A stretch of 64,000 nt of DNA from Rhopalosiphum padi (Eukaryota; Arthropoda; Insecta; Hemiptera; Aphididae). Shown piece after piece: positions 50,501 through 62,800 of the stretch. A model generated the notes under the pieces. That model had not been told where the DNA came from, ran no database searches, and saw only the letters and a list, made by a program, of their open reading frames with translations. Made by a program: the position numbers and the translations under genes. The DNA lies in the NCBI RefSeq assembly GCF_020882245.1, contig NC_083598.1, forward strand, positions 35,997,858 to 36,061,857, written 5' to 3'. The stretch's first letter is position 1. Every line of letters starts with the position of its first letter.

Positions 50501-50542
50501 CAATATTCGTTTTGATATTTTTCCACCGACAAACGAATATTG
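50501..50542. repeat. Inverted repeat, 12-bp arms with 18-base loop
   Basis: CAATATTCGTTT at 50501-50512 pairs perfectly with AAACGAATATTG at 50531-50542. Pairing does not extend well outside the arms, so a microRNA precursor is unlikely. It sits 32 bp upstream of the minus-strand frame at 50239-50469. Confidence 0.7.
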
Positions 50543-52260
50543 CATCAATCCTATAGTAATAATAATAAATGCTTATCCGTTTTCACCAACTTATGCACGT
50601 GGCCGACCGTGAAGTAGACATATTATAATATTACATTCGTTTTACTCGACGTCGAATCGCGGTGTCTACGTCATAACAAAGTGCATTATTATATGTGTGT
50701 AAGTATATATAATATACATATATACGCGTGCTCGCGTACGTAGGTATATATATATATATGTAACACGAACTACTCTTCGGTGCGTTATTATAAACCATAT
50801 CCGACGAAGAAATTGTTCTACTCTCTTCTCATATAATATACGCGTGCAATATTTTATTCAGACCGGAGCGGTTTCGACTCGTTTACATACTATTATTATT
50901 GTTATTGTGCCCGGAACGTTTTTATATCCCTTCGAGATCCCGTTCTCGTTCATATAATATTTCTCCGTCGCGTATACGCTTATGTAGTTACGTGTATAAA
51001 CTTCGGTCTGTCTAGCGTATACACACATTACACGATATATAGTTGTGTTATTATTATGATGATCGTCATCATCATCATCATCATCGTCGTCGTCGTCGTC
51101 GTGTCGTTGTCGTCGTAGCACCGTTCTATAAGGTATGAGGCGGCATAACCTACACGGCCACCAATCGCGTAAAACGGTCGCGTGAAAATATATAATATAA
51201 TATAACGATGTTATGTGATATTATACATAATATTGTCATACACCTGTTATACGAGCGAACGTGATTTTTTTTTTTTTATGACGACGAGTGTCAAAAATAA
51301 GACATCGGAGTTTTTAGAAAAATGTGTAATCTCGTCGCAGCAACAGTAGCAAAATAGTAATCACCTCGACGCTATTCCCACCGGAGATCAGCTATTGCTT
51401 TCGCGCGACGAACCGACAAGATAATATTAGATATAGAAACGAAATATATATATATATATTATACATATAGTTATATATTTATATTTGTGATATAAATCCC
51501 AACGTCGTCTTTTCAAGCTAGTTCAAAAATTCGATTGGTTGTAGTGATGTGGTGCGGATGGCATATTATATACATGAGGGAGCTAAGTAAGGGAGAGATT
51601 ATTATATTTTCGGATGTTCGGCCCGATTGAATCCTACGTAATATACAAGGTGGTTTTTTTCTACAATTTAATACTATATAGCCCCTATACGATGTAGAGA
51701 GTATTACTAAAACGCTTTTTACCCTCAAAAAACAAGTGTATTTTGTCGGACAGAAAAAAAATCAACTCGTGTATAATATAATCTAACATATTACATCATC
51801 TATATAATACATCTCGCGGACGTTTTTCTTGACTATTTTAATAGAGATGATAACCATATGATTGCCATTTTTACTTGCGTTAATTCACGGGTGTAAAATT
51901 GAATCACGTCGTGTACTTTTAGGACGTAGGCATGTCAAAATATTTTGTATAATAACCTTGTGGGTATATTGTAGTCGTCTGAGAGCGAAATTACTCTATG
52001 TGCAAGCGTTAAATCAGAACGCGGCGGATTCAAAATATCGTCATTTGACGAACAGTCATCAAAACAGTGCGTTCCGCACACAGACATTGTACGCAACAAA
52101 ACAATATATTATAGTATTATTTTCCATACACCGTGTTCTTACAACGATGAACCCGTGGATATTACCGCAGTTGCTCGACCAAATCATTTGGTGAAAATCA
52201 CGTGCGCGTTTAACGAGGTTTTCGATCGTCTTGTGCGTATGAATCATTATAATATCATTA
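50543..52260. other. CpG-containing sequence, no gene called
   Basis: Contains a TA run near 50745, the ATC/GTC repeat at 51057-51117, a T-tract near 51267 and another TA run near 51447. The minus frame at 50858-51121 is poly-Asp from the trinucleotide repeat. The 110-codon plus frame at 51862-52194 has fairly mixed composition but no domain I recognise. Confidence 0.5.
51057..51117. repeat. (ATC/GTC)n trinucleotide repeat, about 61 bp
   Basis: ATC units pass into GTC units, a pattern expected from C-to-T type changes in one repeat. It reads as poly-Asp or poly-Ser/Arg in translation and should not be taken as coding. Confidence 0.9.
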
Positions 52261-54080
52261 AAATTGGGTACTTTAATAATATATTATACGTTCATGGCCG
52301 ATAATGTTGTAGCTGTGCGTGTGCGTTAACTGCCAGAAAACCGTGATCAATCAATGTTGCAATACCAACCAGAAGACTTATTGGTACCTACGATTAATTG
52401 TGAAGTTAATTTTTGTACGGTGTTTATTTTGTTGTCGAAATTTTGTGGGTTTATATTAAACAAGCAAATTCATCAATATCTAAATGCCACTTAAAGAAAA
52501 CCGCATTTATCCTTCTTTTAATAATTTTGTCGAGGTAGTGATGTGCGGTAAACGAATTTGCATTCAACGAATTCGATCGATTGATTTGATATTCGTTTTA
52601 AAAATAATAATGAATAATTATACAAGCCGTGCACACGCATTTTGTTGGGTTTTAATATTGTGCAAATGAATACGATCGGCTAAATTGACGGAGTAGGTAT
52701 TATATTGTGTAGATTCAAGAGATTGCATTAGGTGTAGGTACTTGTTGGTGGTCTACACGATTTGTAATAATTTAATATTGTCGTATTATGAATATTCAAT
52801 CGACTCATAAAACTTTGAACCACGCGGATCTCATCTTTAAAATAATACCTGCATTTTTTTTTTTTATTATCCTGTTTCCATGGCCCTCACACGATCTCCA
52901 CGTACAAAATGTATTTTACATTTTAATTAGACGGTGAATAAATATTAAATAGTGAACAAAGGCGTTTACATAAGTTACATGAAAAATTACTCTTTTTAAT
53001 GTTGTGGAAACAATTTTATAATTAACATATTATAATCAAATGAGGGTCATGATTGTCTTACATTGTGAGAATTACTTTTAGTAAATCAACTAATTCCACT
53101 CGACGCAATCAGTTATAAACTCATCAACGAATTCAAAATGGTTACGCACAGTTAGCCATATTCGAAGTAGCAGTGCGTGTGTGTATATTATATACAACGG
53201 AGTTGAGTAATTATAAAAATAAATACGCTAAATAAGATTGTTTGATGAGTTAATAACTGTTTTAAAATAAAAACCAGATATACCGCGCAAGGATCTCATT
53301 GAAATTCAAATCATTTTCGATTGTACCTTGCCCTTCCTGTTTTATTTTTCTTTAAACTGCAAAAAAGAACATTCCGGTTTAATTTAAGTACTTTAAGCTA
53401 TCTATCAAAAATAATGTTACTCTGTATATTTAAATTATAATAATCATACGGCTATTAGAAACGAATTTGGGCTACTGTAAGATTAGGTACCTATTTAATA
53501 TTTATGTATTAAAAACTTGAATGTCATTAATGGAGTCTTAAATAATTATTTCGAACACTAATAATTATTTTCTGTGTTGGTTTTAAAAAATAAATAAACG
53601 TACACAAATTCGCCACCATAAAAATATTTAGCTTTGAAACGGGTTTGTATAAACGGCTTTGTGCTTTAAAATGTTACTTTGGGATTTACTTTAAATTAAA
53701 AATAGAAAGTTATATAAGATTAGATTGAAATACGTACTTTAACAGTTTAGGCCGACATTAAAAACGTTAACTCTTAAAGTACATAAACTCTACTGAGAAG
53801 ATTAAGTCGTTATACTAGTTTCCGATGTATTTTTAGAACATTAACGAAAACTTTTCAGGGATTGTACAAAACAAAGAAAAAAATTGAAAAAATAAATGTT
53901 TTTTTTTCCATAAAAACAATAAACACTAAAATTTATCAAAACACGATTATAATATATGTATATAAAAAAAAGCGATTTACGTATACCTATTATATTTCCG
54001 TATATATTTATAGCATTATTATTCAATTTTTAAAAAAATATGCGTATATTGTTATTATAATAATATTATAATATAGTGAC
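52261..54080. other. AT-rich tract, no gene seen
   Basis: CpG-poor with a T-tract at 52856-52866 and A-tracts near 53876 and 53967. Frames are short and Lys/Ile/Tyr-rich. Confidence 0.6.
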
Positions 54081-55400
54081 TAAGATTATCTAGATAACCA
54101 CGATAGTGACACGAGAACATCATCGCCGACGATGACCCCGTCGTACGAGAATGCAAATATCGGGGAAACGCGTGTATATAGATAACACTACGCGTTATGT
54201 CTTAGTCTCTGATCGAAGAGATTTTGGTTTTACAATTATGTTTTTTTATTGCCATCTTCTTCTGTGAACATTTTTTCGTTATTAAGAATACTCAAAATGT
54301 TTCATGTATAACACCTATAAAAATCGAATTAATATAAGTCTGCAGAATACGATATCTTTAAAGTGTTTTGCGTATATATATATATGTATATATGTATTGA
54401 TGAGGTCGTTTACCGATTTACTCATAATTCTTTTTGGGGGCCGTACAAATAAAAATTACCGGTAACCGTTAAAATATTAAAAAGAAATTCCGTACATAGT
54501 ATTTTCTTTAGTACCTACTTTTATTTATCATTGTTTTGGCATTTATAACTACATATCACTGCTTTAATACTGTCCAGCTTTTAGTTATATTCATTCGGAA
54601 GTGACGAGCACGATTGTTTCATCCGGAAACAGGCATGCGTGCAGCATACAGTTTAAAATACGATAACAAAAAAATTATAAATGACTCGATCCAAATTGTT
54701 ATTTATATTGGAAATAAAAACGCCCGAGTTTGACAGCGATTCGGCGTGGTCGATAAACAACCACCGGACCACTCCCATACTGCAAACAGGATTTCCTTGT
54801 TAAATTAACAAGGAAAAGTACTAAATGTTTCAAACTTATACGAATAGCGTTACGTTTCCTGCGTCAAGAACAATACGTCATATTATTATAGTCATAGCAT
54901 TAACCTGCAAACTACTGCTGCTTTTGGTTAATTCGACAGGGTTTGACAAGTTCTCTCGCGAAACATATCAGGTAGATAAGCATATTATGTAAATTCATAC
55001 ACAAACAAAACTATACCAATATGTCAAATTATTATTATTTTATTAAATGATAATATGTGTATTATAGTGCTTTGCCTTTACATTTTATAGGAACTACAAT
55101 ATGGCCTGGATTCTATTCAAAATTGTCTTCGATTCTTTTTATGCAACACAAAAACTAACAGATGTTATCTAATACATTAACCATATACAACTATACTCGA
55201 ATAAAATGGGAAGTAAGTTTTTTCGTTTAATGGGGACTTGTTCGATAACCGAAAAAAATACGACTTCAAAGACAAGTTTCTTCGGTAAATGGACGTGGAA
55301 TTTTTTCCTGCTTCCGATTTTTGTAAAACTATACTCGTATAGGACGGTCTCATTATCGATATGTATAATATAACTTAGTCTTTTTATTCGTTAGGGTAAT
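54081..55400. other. Mixed sequence, no gene called
   Basis: Holds a 12-bp palindrome TTATCTAGATAA at 54086-54097, a TA-type run near 54376 and a perfect 25-base inverted repeat at 54792-54816 (separate entry). CpG content is intermediate. No RNA gene or supported frame. Confidence 0.55.
54792..54816. repeat. Perfect inverted repeat, 12-bp arms, 1-base centre
   Basis: TTTCCTTGTTAA and TTAACAAGGAAA flank a single A. Unlike most palindromes in the window it is not built from simple TA repeats. It might be a dimeric protein-binding site or a small transposon footprint. Symmetry does not extend outside the arms. Confidence 0.9.
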
Positions 55401-55668
55401 AATTTATTTTCTATCCGAAATGAACGGACGGTAAACTATATAATATACTTTGGGTATATTGTAATATTAAAGTAGTGCCGCGATACATCATATAATAGGG
55501 ACCGCGCACGTAATATCATTGTGGATGGTTTCCCAAGGATCCCCGAGGACGGCCAACAGTCGAACGCCCTTGAACGGTTAGTCGTACCTGATACGCGCGG
55601 TGTGTGTATACTAGGTACATATTATTATAGAGTTTACGTTTAAACGCGAGCGCGGTGTGTAAGTATAC

Positions 55669-55700
55669 CGACGACGACGACGACTACGATGACGACGACT
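55669..55700. repeat. (CGA/GAC)n trinucleotide repeat
   Basis: Imperfect GAC repeat of 32 bp, interrupted once by TACGAT. Confidence 0.9.
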
Positions 55701-58422
55701 AGAGCGATAACATCGCCAAACGACTCGTATAATATTATATTATATAATTTATACTACCCCTTTGACCCGGCGGCGTCGGGCATCGTGTGCCCGTACACAC
55801 ATACATATTATACGGTCGGATTATTATTTACAAGCGGCCTCAAGTTTTTTTTTTTTTTTTTTGTGACGTGGATCGCACAATAATATTATATTATATATTA
55901 TACATACGAACGGAGTTATGATAATATTACGCACGTAATATCGTATACACATAATCATAATAATAATAATATGCGTGCATATTATATAAAGCCAGTGTGT
56001 GCGTGTGTGTGTGTGAAATGGACAAAACTGACCATCGCCGTCGTAGCGCGTATATACGTACAGGTATAATAACATATAGTATATATAATATGGTCACCGA
56101 CGAAGACTAACGAGCGATTATTATTATTATTATTATTGTTGTTGTCGTCGATGTTATTCCGTTGCGTTCGTGCCCGGGATAGAATATTTTAATAAAATAA
56201 TATAATATAATATCTACACAGGACCGATCTGCCGCCGCCGGCGCGCGCTGCGATGTATAATATGTATAATAGGTATATTATATTATATGATAAACAATAA
56301 TAAACGGTTGCCGCCGTGTGGTTATCGTCGCGGTTATTACGAATGAACAAATCGGTCGCGCGGACAACGACCGGACTCGACAAAGAGGTATATAAGTACA
56401 GCGACGGCCCCGACCTATTAGTAATATCATTTACCTACCTGTTGATATACATACGTTACGTGTGTACCGATGTTGCGTTTTTATATGATAGCCGATCCCT
56501 ATAACGCGTGTGACAAGAATCCACATTGCACATGCACATCCACCAACTACTGCTCATCGAAAACTTTATCGAAAACGTCGTCCGTCGCGAAGATGCGCGT
56601 GAGAATATAATATCAGGAGGATACATTGAATTGAATATTGATAGATTTCGCCAAAACGACGAATGGTTTTTTATTCAAATAGTGTAACGCTCAAATGATT
56701 ATAATTTTAAAAAATAAGTTGTCGAAACTAGTTTCGGTTCACAGTGACAGTTGCATAGGTGTAGGCATGAGGCACCCATACATACCATAAGCCCATAACT
56801 GTATATTCGCTGTATGCATAATAGAATTTCATGAATAATTTATGTTGTACGTCTTCGTTACGATCCGTTGGTACAACGTTGGAAAACGGAATACGGATAT
56901 TTTTTGTAAATTTACCGCACGGACAAGCGATATATACAATCCACCGTACGCGCAATGACTTAAACGTTGAGAAGACGACGGATTTTACACGGATCCTATA
57001 TTATAGATCTTTCTAGATCCGACCTTGAGGTGTGTGTTTGCTGAGAGCACGCCACAGCTTAAATATACTTAGTGTATACATCAAACGCGTATACCTATAA
57101 TATTATAATATACTTGTAACGTTATAAGAACACGCGGTGGTGTATAACCCGAAATTATCTCGTGATTCGTACAGTCTAGACGTCAACACGAACACACGAT
57201 CGTTATTATTATATACTACTTTCGAAAACTATTCCGCCGTACGCTTTGATATATGGTAATTCGACGGATACTACACCGTATGATAATAATATATTGTTTG
57301 TATTATATTTTATACCACCGTCAGAAACATACCTGCCTAAAATTCGAACGATTTCGTGTGGCGCGGAGCTGCCGGGGTAACGCACCGATCATATATGCGC
57401 TATTCATACTTGTAGAATATTATAATGGATTTACCGGAATTTCACGATTACAATATTATAATAATTTATTCTCGCCCGCCGCATAATCTTGTCCAAAAAT
57501 TATATTTGACGCGATTGACACGTTTTTGAAGACGTAGTCTTATGTATGCAAATTCGATCGGAATCGCGCGTTATACGGTATGCCCGAAACAGCCGATCAC
57601 GCGTGTTCGTTAAACAGATACGATCTATATAGCTTCGGACGTTATTTTATATTTATATAGCGCCCGTAAGTTTCAGCCAATAAATACTATGTGTACGATA
57701 CGAGCTAATAGCCGTCTATGTATACATATTTCGTGTATTTAAACGTCACCGTCGTCGTAAATGTGCAGTATTATAATACTACGAGCGCCCTAAACACGCG
57801 CATCTCCCGGCATTAAAGCATATACTGATATAATATGCGTATACATTATTATTATTATTATTATTACATATAGCCGTATAATAGTAATAATACGGTCTCT
57901 TTTGTTTTGGACGTTTGCCATTAAAAATTATCGGACGTTTAAATCCCGTACATTAGTCTGTCGGGTTTATCCACAGCTGTACGCGACGCATATACACCGC
58001 ACGGCGCTTTGATCCACACATAATGCGAGCGACGTGTGAATCGCGTACACTGTACACACGGTACATATTATAATATACACGAAATATGCTGTATACATAT
58101 ATATATATATATACTTATACGATGTACATGTATATAATAGTATATACGGCACGTCCTCACGAAATATAATAAAGACGTCGACTGATACAGAAAAACAAAT
58201 TATCATTTCGTGAGTGTACATACAACGCAAAACCATTACGCGTCGGTTGGTAGCCGGCCAAAAACAAAACAAAAAATGTATAGTACGCCTAGCTTTTACA
58301 GTATGGTATACGCAACGGATTTCAACGACACTCTCGGGGACAGTTTTTTTACACTCCGCGCGAGCTCACAATAAAACATCATTTTCCACGTGTGCACGTT
58401 GAATATTATATATTTATATACA

Positions 58423-58442
58423 ACACACACACACACACACAC
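58423..58442. repeat. (AC)n microsatellite, 20 bp
   Basis: Uninterrupted AC tract. Confidence 0.95.
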
Positions 58443-59420
58443 AGCAACATATTTTTAAAATGAAAAAGAATTGCTGGCTACCACTGTGTACTCACGTACT
58501 GCATTAGGGCGAACGACTTAACTTCGGTGACGATGTACGTACGTCCACCGCGATCGGCCGAATCTCTTACCCACCCCCCAAATCTGCAGCCCAAAGTCAT
58601 ATTTTATTCAAAGTCTCGGTGGTGTGTATATACAATATACGAGTATGTATGCACCCCTAGCCGTGGATTGCTTTTCGGATTACATGATTGGAAGGGTATA
58701 TGCACGCTCGCGGAATAACGTCCAATACGTGTACCGCCGTATATATGTTCGCATTGATTTTTTACATTTTATAAATATTTACAACAATATAATAACAATA
58801 ATACAGCTGCTTCCGAAGCGGAAGACAATAATGGCACTATTGCGCAGTATACTACTTACGTACGTTACTATATAATATTATATGATATGAGGTCCGGGAG
58901 ACCGACGGGCATCCGGCCGCAGAGGCGAGCAAAGGATTAGACAATGGTGAAATAACAGGGTCGGCCGAACGTGTGTGAAGTCGTTCGGCCGATATATTAA
59001 ACGCGCGCGTCGTGGAGTTGTTCCGATTATTAGATTAGATTTTTTTCCACCGCTGCCGAGATATTTGAGCGTGTATCGAAAACTATGAGTTTGGCCGAGG
59101 GGGGTGAAAAAACCGCTCGACGAACACTGCAATATGTGCAATAATGATAACAAATGGGCACGTCCCCTGCATCTGTATTCTTTTATTAAAAAGTTACGGC
59201 GATTTTCTTCTCGGTCCATCCAATACATCACGTACACGCGGCGCGCACGGGCTCACGACGAAGACGGTTTTTATTGTCAATTAAACGCAAAAACGCATAC
59301 ATCGCGGGGATGGAGTGGCTTGGGTTTGACCGGGTTATACTGCACATGTGTACAGTATACGCGCTTGACCTTTGTGCATGCGCGATCGGACGGTCCGCAA
59401 GTTTAATAGTAATAATGAAT

Positions 59421-60561
59421 TATCAATCGTAAGATCAAATATTAATTTATACTTGGCCCGTGAACGTTTGAAGACTGAATAGAGGCATAACTCATGACTC
59501 ATTAGAACGACTTACAAGACATTCTTCTCTATTTTTTTATTCTCTCTTTATACTACCTTCTGGTAGTTCTAAAACGGGATGAACAATGAAAGATAATACT
59601 ATGTTGAAAATCATACCTTTCACGTACCAGAATACTCGTTAAATAATTCTAATTTAGATAGATAAAAATATAAATCTGATTGGAAGCCAGATGCAATTAC
59701 AAAATGTTGTTGACCGATTTAGGGATAAGTAACTTAGACTTAGATAGGTGACTTTTTTATAAACTCCATAGAACAAATCAAATAATAAATAAATAACCAC
59801 TCATTCTGTTTAGTATTACAAGTCAACACGTACCTAACCAATTACATTATCTCAAATCACAATCATCAGTTTAAATAAATGAAAAATCGAAATTAATATT
59901 GAGTGTAGTACGTTATATCGCAGGCTAGGACAATATGTTACAGTGACTGGTGATAATTTTATTATAAGACTAAAATAACAATTTATAAAGTGAATTAAAA
60001 ACATGTATTTAACTTCTTACAATCATTAATCAGTTATTATTAATAAAACTCTTACTTTGTTCAATTAAATAAGACAAGTAGATATAGGTATACTAATAAT
60101 GTTACACGAAATTAACACTATATTTGTTATTTGTAACTTGAAGTGTCATATTATTAGATATAGGTATTAGGTATCACTAATATCTTCTACATATCTGTCC
60201 TATACATCTTGCAATGTTGTATCTAAGTTTAGTTTTAATTTGTTATTCCTCACTAATATTATATACATTAAAAGTATATTTAATTTAAAAATGATTGTGT
60301 TATATATTAATTCTGTTAAAGTTTGTTCTGTAACAATTAACCCATTCAGCCATTTTACACAATTTTAGATATAACATAAAGACATACAACAATGCATAGT
60401 ACTGATAAAATAACAGTTGTAAATAGTTCTATGTAATAATAAAAGAAGACAATTTTTCATAAATTAGTTTTCGAAATTTAACAAAACAAAAGTTAAGAAA
60501 CCGAAAAATTAAACAAAAAATAAGTTTTAATCTATGTTAATTTACGGAAGTACATTTACAT
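59421..60561. other. AT-rich tract, no gene seen
   Basis: CpG-poor sequence from a sharp edge at about 59420. No supported frame or element end until the hAT-like terminus at 60562. Confidence 0.6.
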
Positions 60562-60715
60562 CAATGTTTCCCAACCTGGGGGCGTGTACGCATTGCTAAG
60601 ACGGCGTAAGTTGACATCACGAAATACAATTTATATTAACTTAATTATACATTGTATATATTGACGTTTTTCAATTTATAGGAGGGGCACGAGACATTTG
60701 AAAACCTCCAAAGGA
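60562..60715 (+). mobile_element. Possible hAT-like terminus
   Basis: Begins CAATGTTTCCCAACCTGGGG and continues GCGTG. A CA(G/A)TG-TTCCCAACC start followed by a G-run is typical of a group of hAT elements (Charlie/Buster-type ends). A G-rich string GGAGGGGCACGAGAC follows near 60681, as in short non-autonomous copies. The opposite end was not found; the right limit is approximate. Confidence 0.4.
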
Positions 60716-61859
60716 GCATATAGAATAGAAAAGATTAGGATTTATAATTATTTCAATCGAAAATTTGGGTCATATTACCCCATATAATACTTAACCGGTA
60801 ACCCCACGTTTCCTGTATATATAATAATTTCGTAAAAATTTGTCGTGAAGAAGGATGAAAAATACTGGACTTTGTAATGGAAGAAAAAGTTAAGTAGGAG
60901 AATAAAACAATACATGCCCGAATGAATAACTTTCGTGTTAGTAAATTTCTACACATCCCAACTATTCACAAAGATTTTTAACAAGAAAAATAGCTGTCAT
61001 CAGAGTTCAGATGCTCAAACTTCATATAGCTGATAAAATTGTATTGCCTTAGCGATGGAATTTATCACAGGGGAATGATTTGAGTTGGACGAGTTTAATA
61101 AGAAACACAGCATACCGTAGAATTAGTTATACACGATGCTACTAGCAGGTGATTGAAAAAAAACCAAATATAATTTGCCTGAAATCGCAAATGTGTGTAA
61201 TATGCGTGCAATAATAAATAATTATGCAATGTAAGATTTTTACTCGGCATAAAAATTTTCCAGAAAAAAACTCTTATCCCACGAATAACGACGCCAAAAT
61301 CACCAGGAAAACCACGGTTTTGTGTTATGTGACTGTTCACGTTCACGTATATTTGTATATTATACCTATTGGTGGTGCGGTGTATAGGTACTCTTTGCGT
61401 GTACGCGGACATAATAATACATGGATTATGCGCCAACCTATAATTTCGACTATTATTCTCGCTGCACGCCATGCAATAGATTAAAACGTATTTAACAAGC
61501 ATAATTATTATTTTCGCGTGTTAGAATTTCATTCGCGTAATTTTGTAATAATGAACCACGAATTGCACATTTTAATCAATTTCGTCGTTCAACGATATTA
61601 TAAGGTATAAAAAAAACACGTTTGTGTATAGCGCCATATGCAGTCAATGTCGTCGAGACGTCGCGCATCCTACCTACTTATACAACACACACAAATAACA
61701 CACGAATAATATTATATAGAATCGATACGAAAAATAAAACGCTCAAACGTACAGTTCCCGGCAAAAATGTGTCCATAAAACCTAATGACTCGTTCCGATA
61801 TTACCCAAGTCATATCCCAATACTAATTCGCATTTTTCTACGGTCATCAAAACTTAAAG

Positions 61860-61881
61860 GTGTGTGTGTGTGTGTGTGTGT
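61860..61881. repeat. (GT)n microsatellite, 22 bp
   Basis: Uninterrupted GT tract. Confidence 0.95.
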
Positions 61882-62018
61882 CTACTACCTATTTGTATAT
61901 ATACACACATACGATGTGTTCGTATAACCATAAACTAATATGTATATCTTTCTTCTATACGGACATATTTAAATACATGAAGAAAGATAGAGTCAGATAG
62001 GTGGAGAGAGGGAAAAAT

Positions 62019-62044
62019 AGAGAGAGAGAGAGAGAGAGAGAGAG
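62019..62044. repeat. (AG)n microsatellite within a purine-rich tract
   Basis: Uninterrupted 26-bp AG tract inside a purine-rich segment at about 61980-62067. Such tracts can bind GAGA-type factors in insects, but no other evidence of regulation is seen. Confidence 0.95.
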
Positions 62045-62668
62045 TGGGAGAGTGAGTGAGAGAGATCAATTCCGTATAAATACCGATTTATAAGACCGTA
62101 TCGAGTAAAATAAATTATTCTGGCGCGACGAATAAACGGAATTAATCTTCGATCGATACACAGGGTTCGCATTATACGCCGGTAGAACCAAATGACTCTA
62201 TGGTATTTTATTTATGCTTTGGATTACCATAAACTTTCGTGCCGTGTAGAAAAATAAAACATTGGGGAGTTTAATACTTATATTATGTAATAATATATTC
62301 CGCTGTGTGGCTGATGGTTTAAACAACATCGTATACGTATAGGTACGCGTCTTTTGAAATCAATGTCGCTATTATATTATTTGTAAATCGTGAAAAGTCA
62401 CTTTTACTCAATTATTATTAAACGTTAATCCTTAAACGATTACAACATAATAATAATATATAGGTACATAAATATAACTGCTATACAACAATACTACTCT
62501 CGAATTTATTAAAAACCGTTGTTTGCGCCCATTATATTTAAAATCCATTTTTACTTTATACCTAACGTGTGCAAATCGCGTTTGTCTGCTGCCGTATTAT
62601 AATATATATTATTACACTGTACACGGGTATGCATAATACGTCCTATGTGTACTCCTATAATTATTATA

Positions 62669-62672
<4 letters not shown>

Positions 62673-62708
<36 letters not shown>
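62673..62708. repeat. (AT)n microsatellite, 36 bp
   Basis: Longest uninterrupted AT tract in the window, eighteen units. It produces repetitive Tyr-Ile frames on both strands. Confidence 0.95.
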
Positions 62709-62712
<4 letters not shown>

Positions 62713-62800
62713 TGTAATGGTGGCGCGCCACTCGACATCGGTATACCGGGAGGAAATTATATATTGATAACACAATGAACGAAGAGATCTGACTTGTCAT

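Larger units (their letters stand above)
55401..59420. other. Long CpG-rich block, no gene called
   Basis: Four kilobases with frequent CpG mixed with ATAATATTATA strings. It contains a GAC repeat at 55669-55700, a 16-base T-tract at 55847-55862, ATT repeats near 56118 and 57847, a TA run near 58099 and a CA repeat at 58423-58442. Many frames of 60-119 codons overlap on both strands, none with a recognisable domain. It is the largest CpG-rich block and a candidate regulatory region. Confidence 0.45.
60716..62800. other. Mixed sequence with microsatellites, no gene called
   Basis: AT-rich to about 61100 and mixed after. It contains the GT repeat at 61860-61881, the GA repeat at 62019-62044 and the AT repeat at 62673-62708. 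The 135-codon minus frame at 61095-61502 and an 86-codon plus frame opposite it have no recognisable domain. Confidence 0.5.

Noticed and set aside
50858..51121. 87-codon minus frame with poly-Asp
   Set aside because: The Asp run is a translated trinucleotide repeat.
51862..52194. 110-codon plus-strand frame of mixed composition
   Set aside because: It looks somewhat protein-like, but no domain, splice signal or codon bias supports it. Comparative data would be needed.
61095..61502. 135-codon minus-strand frame
   Set aside because: Composition follows local AT-richness, an 86-codon frame lies opposite it, and no family features are visible.
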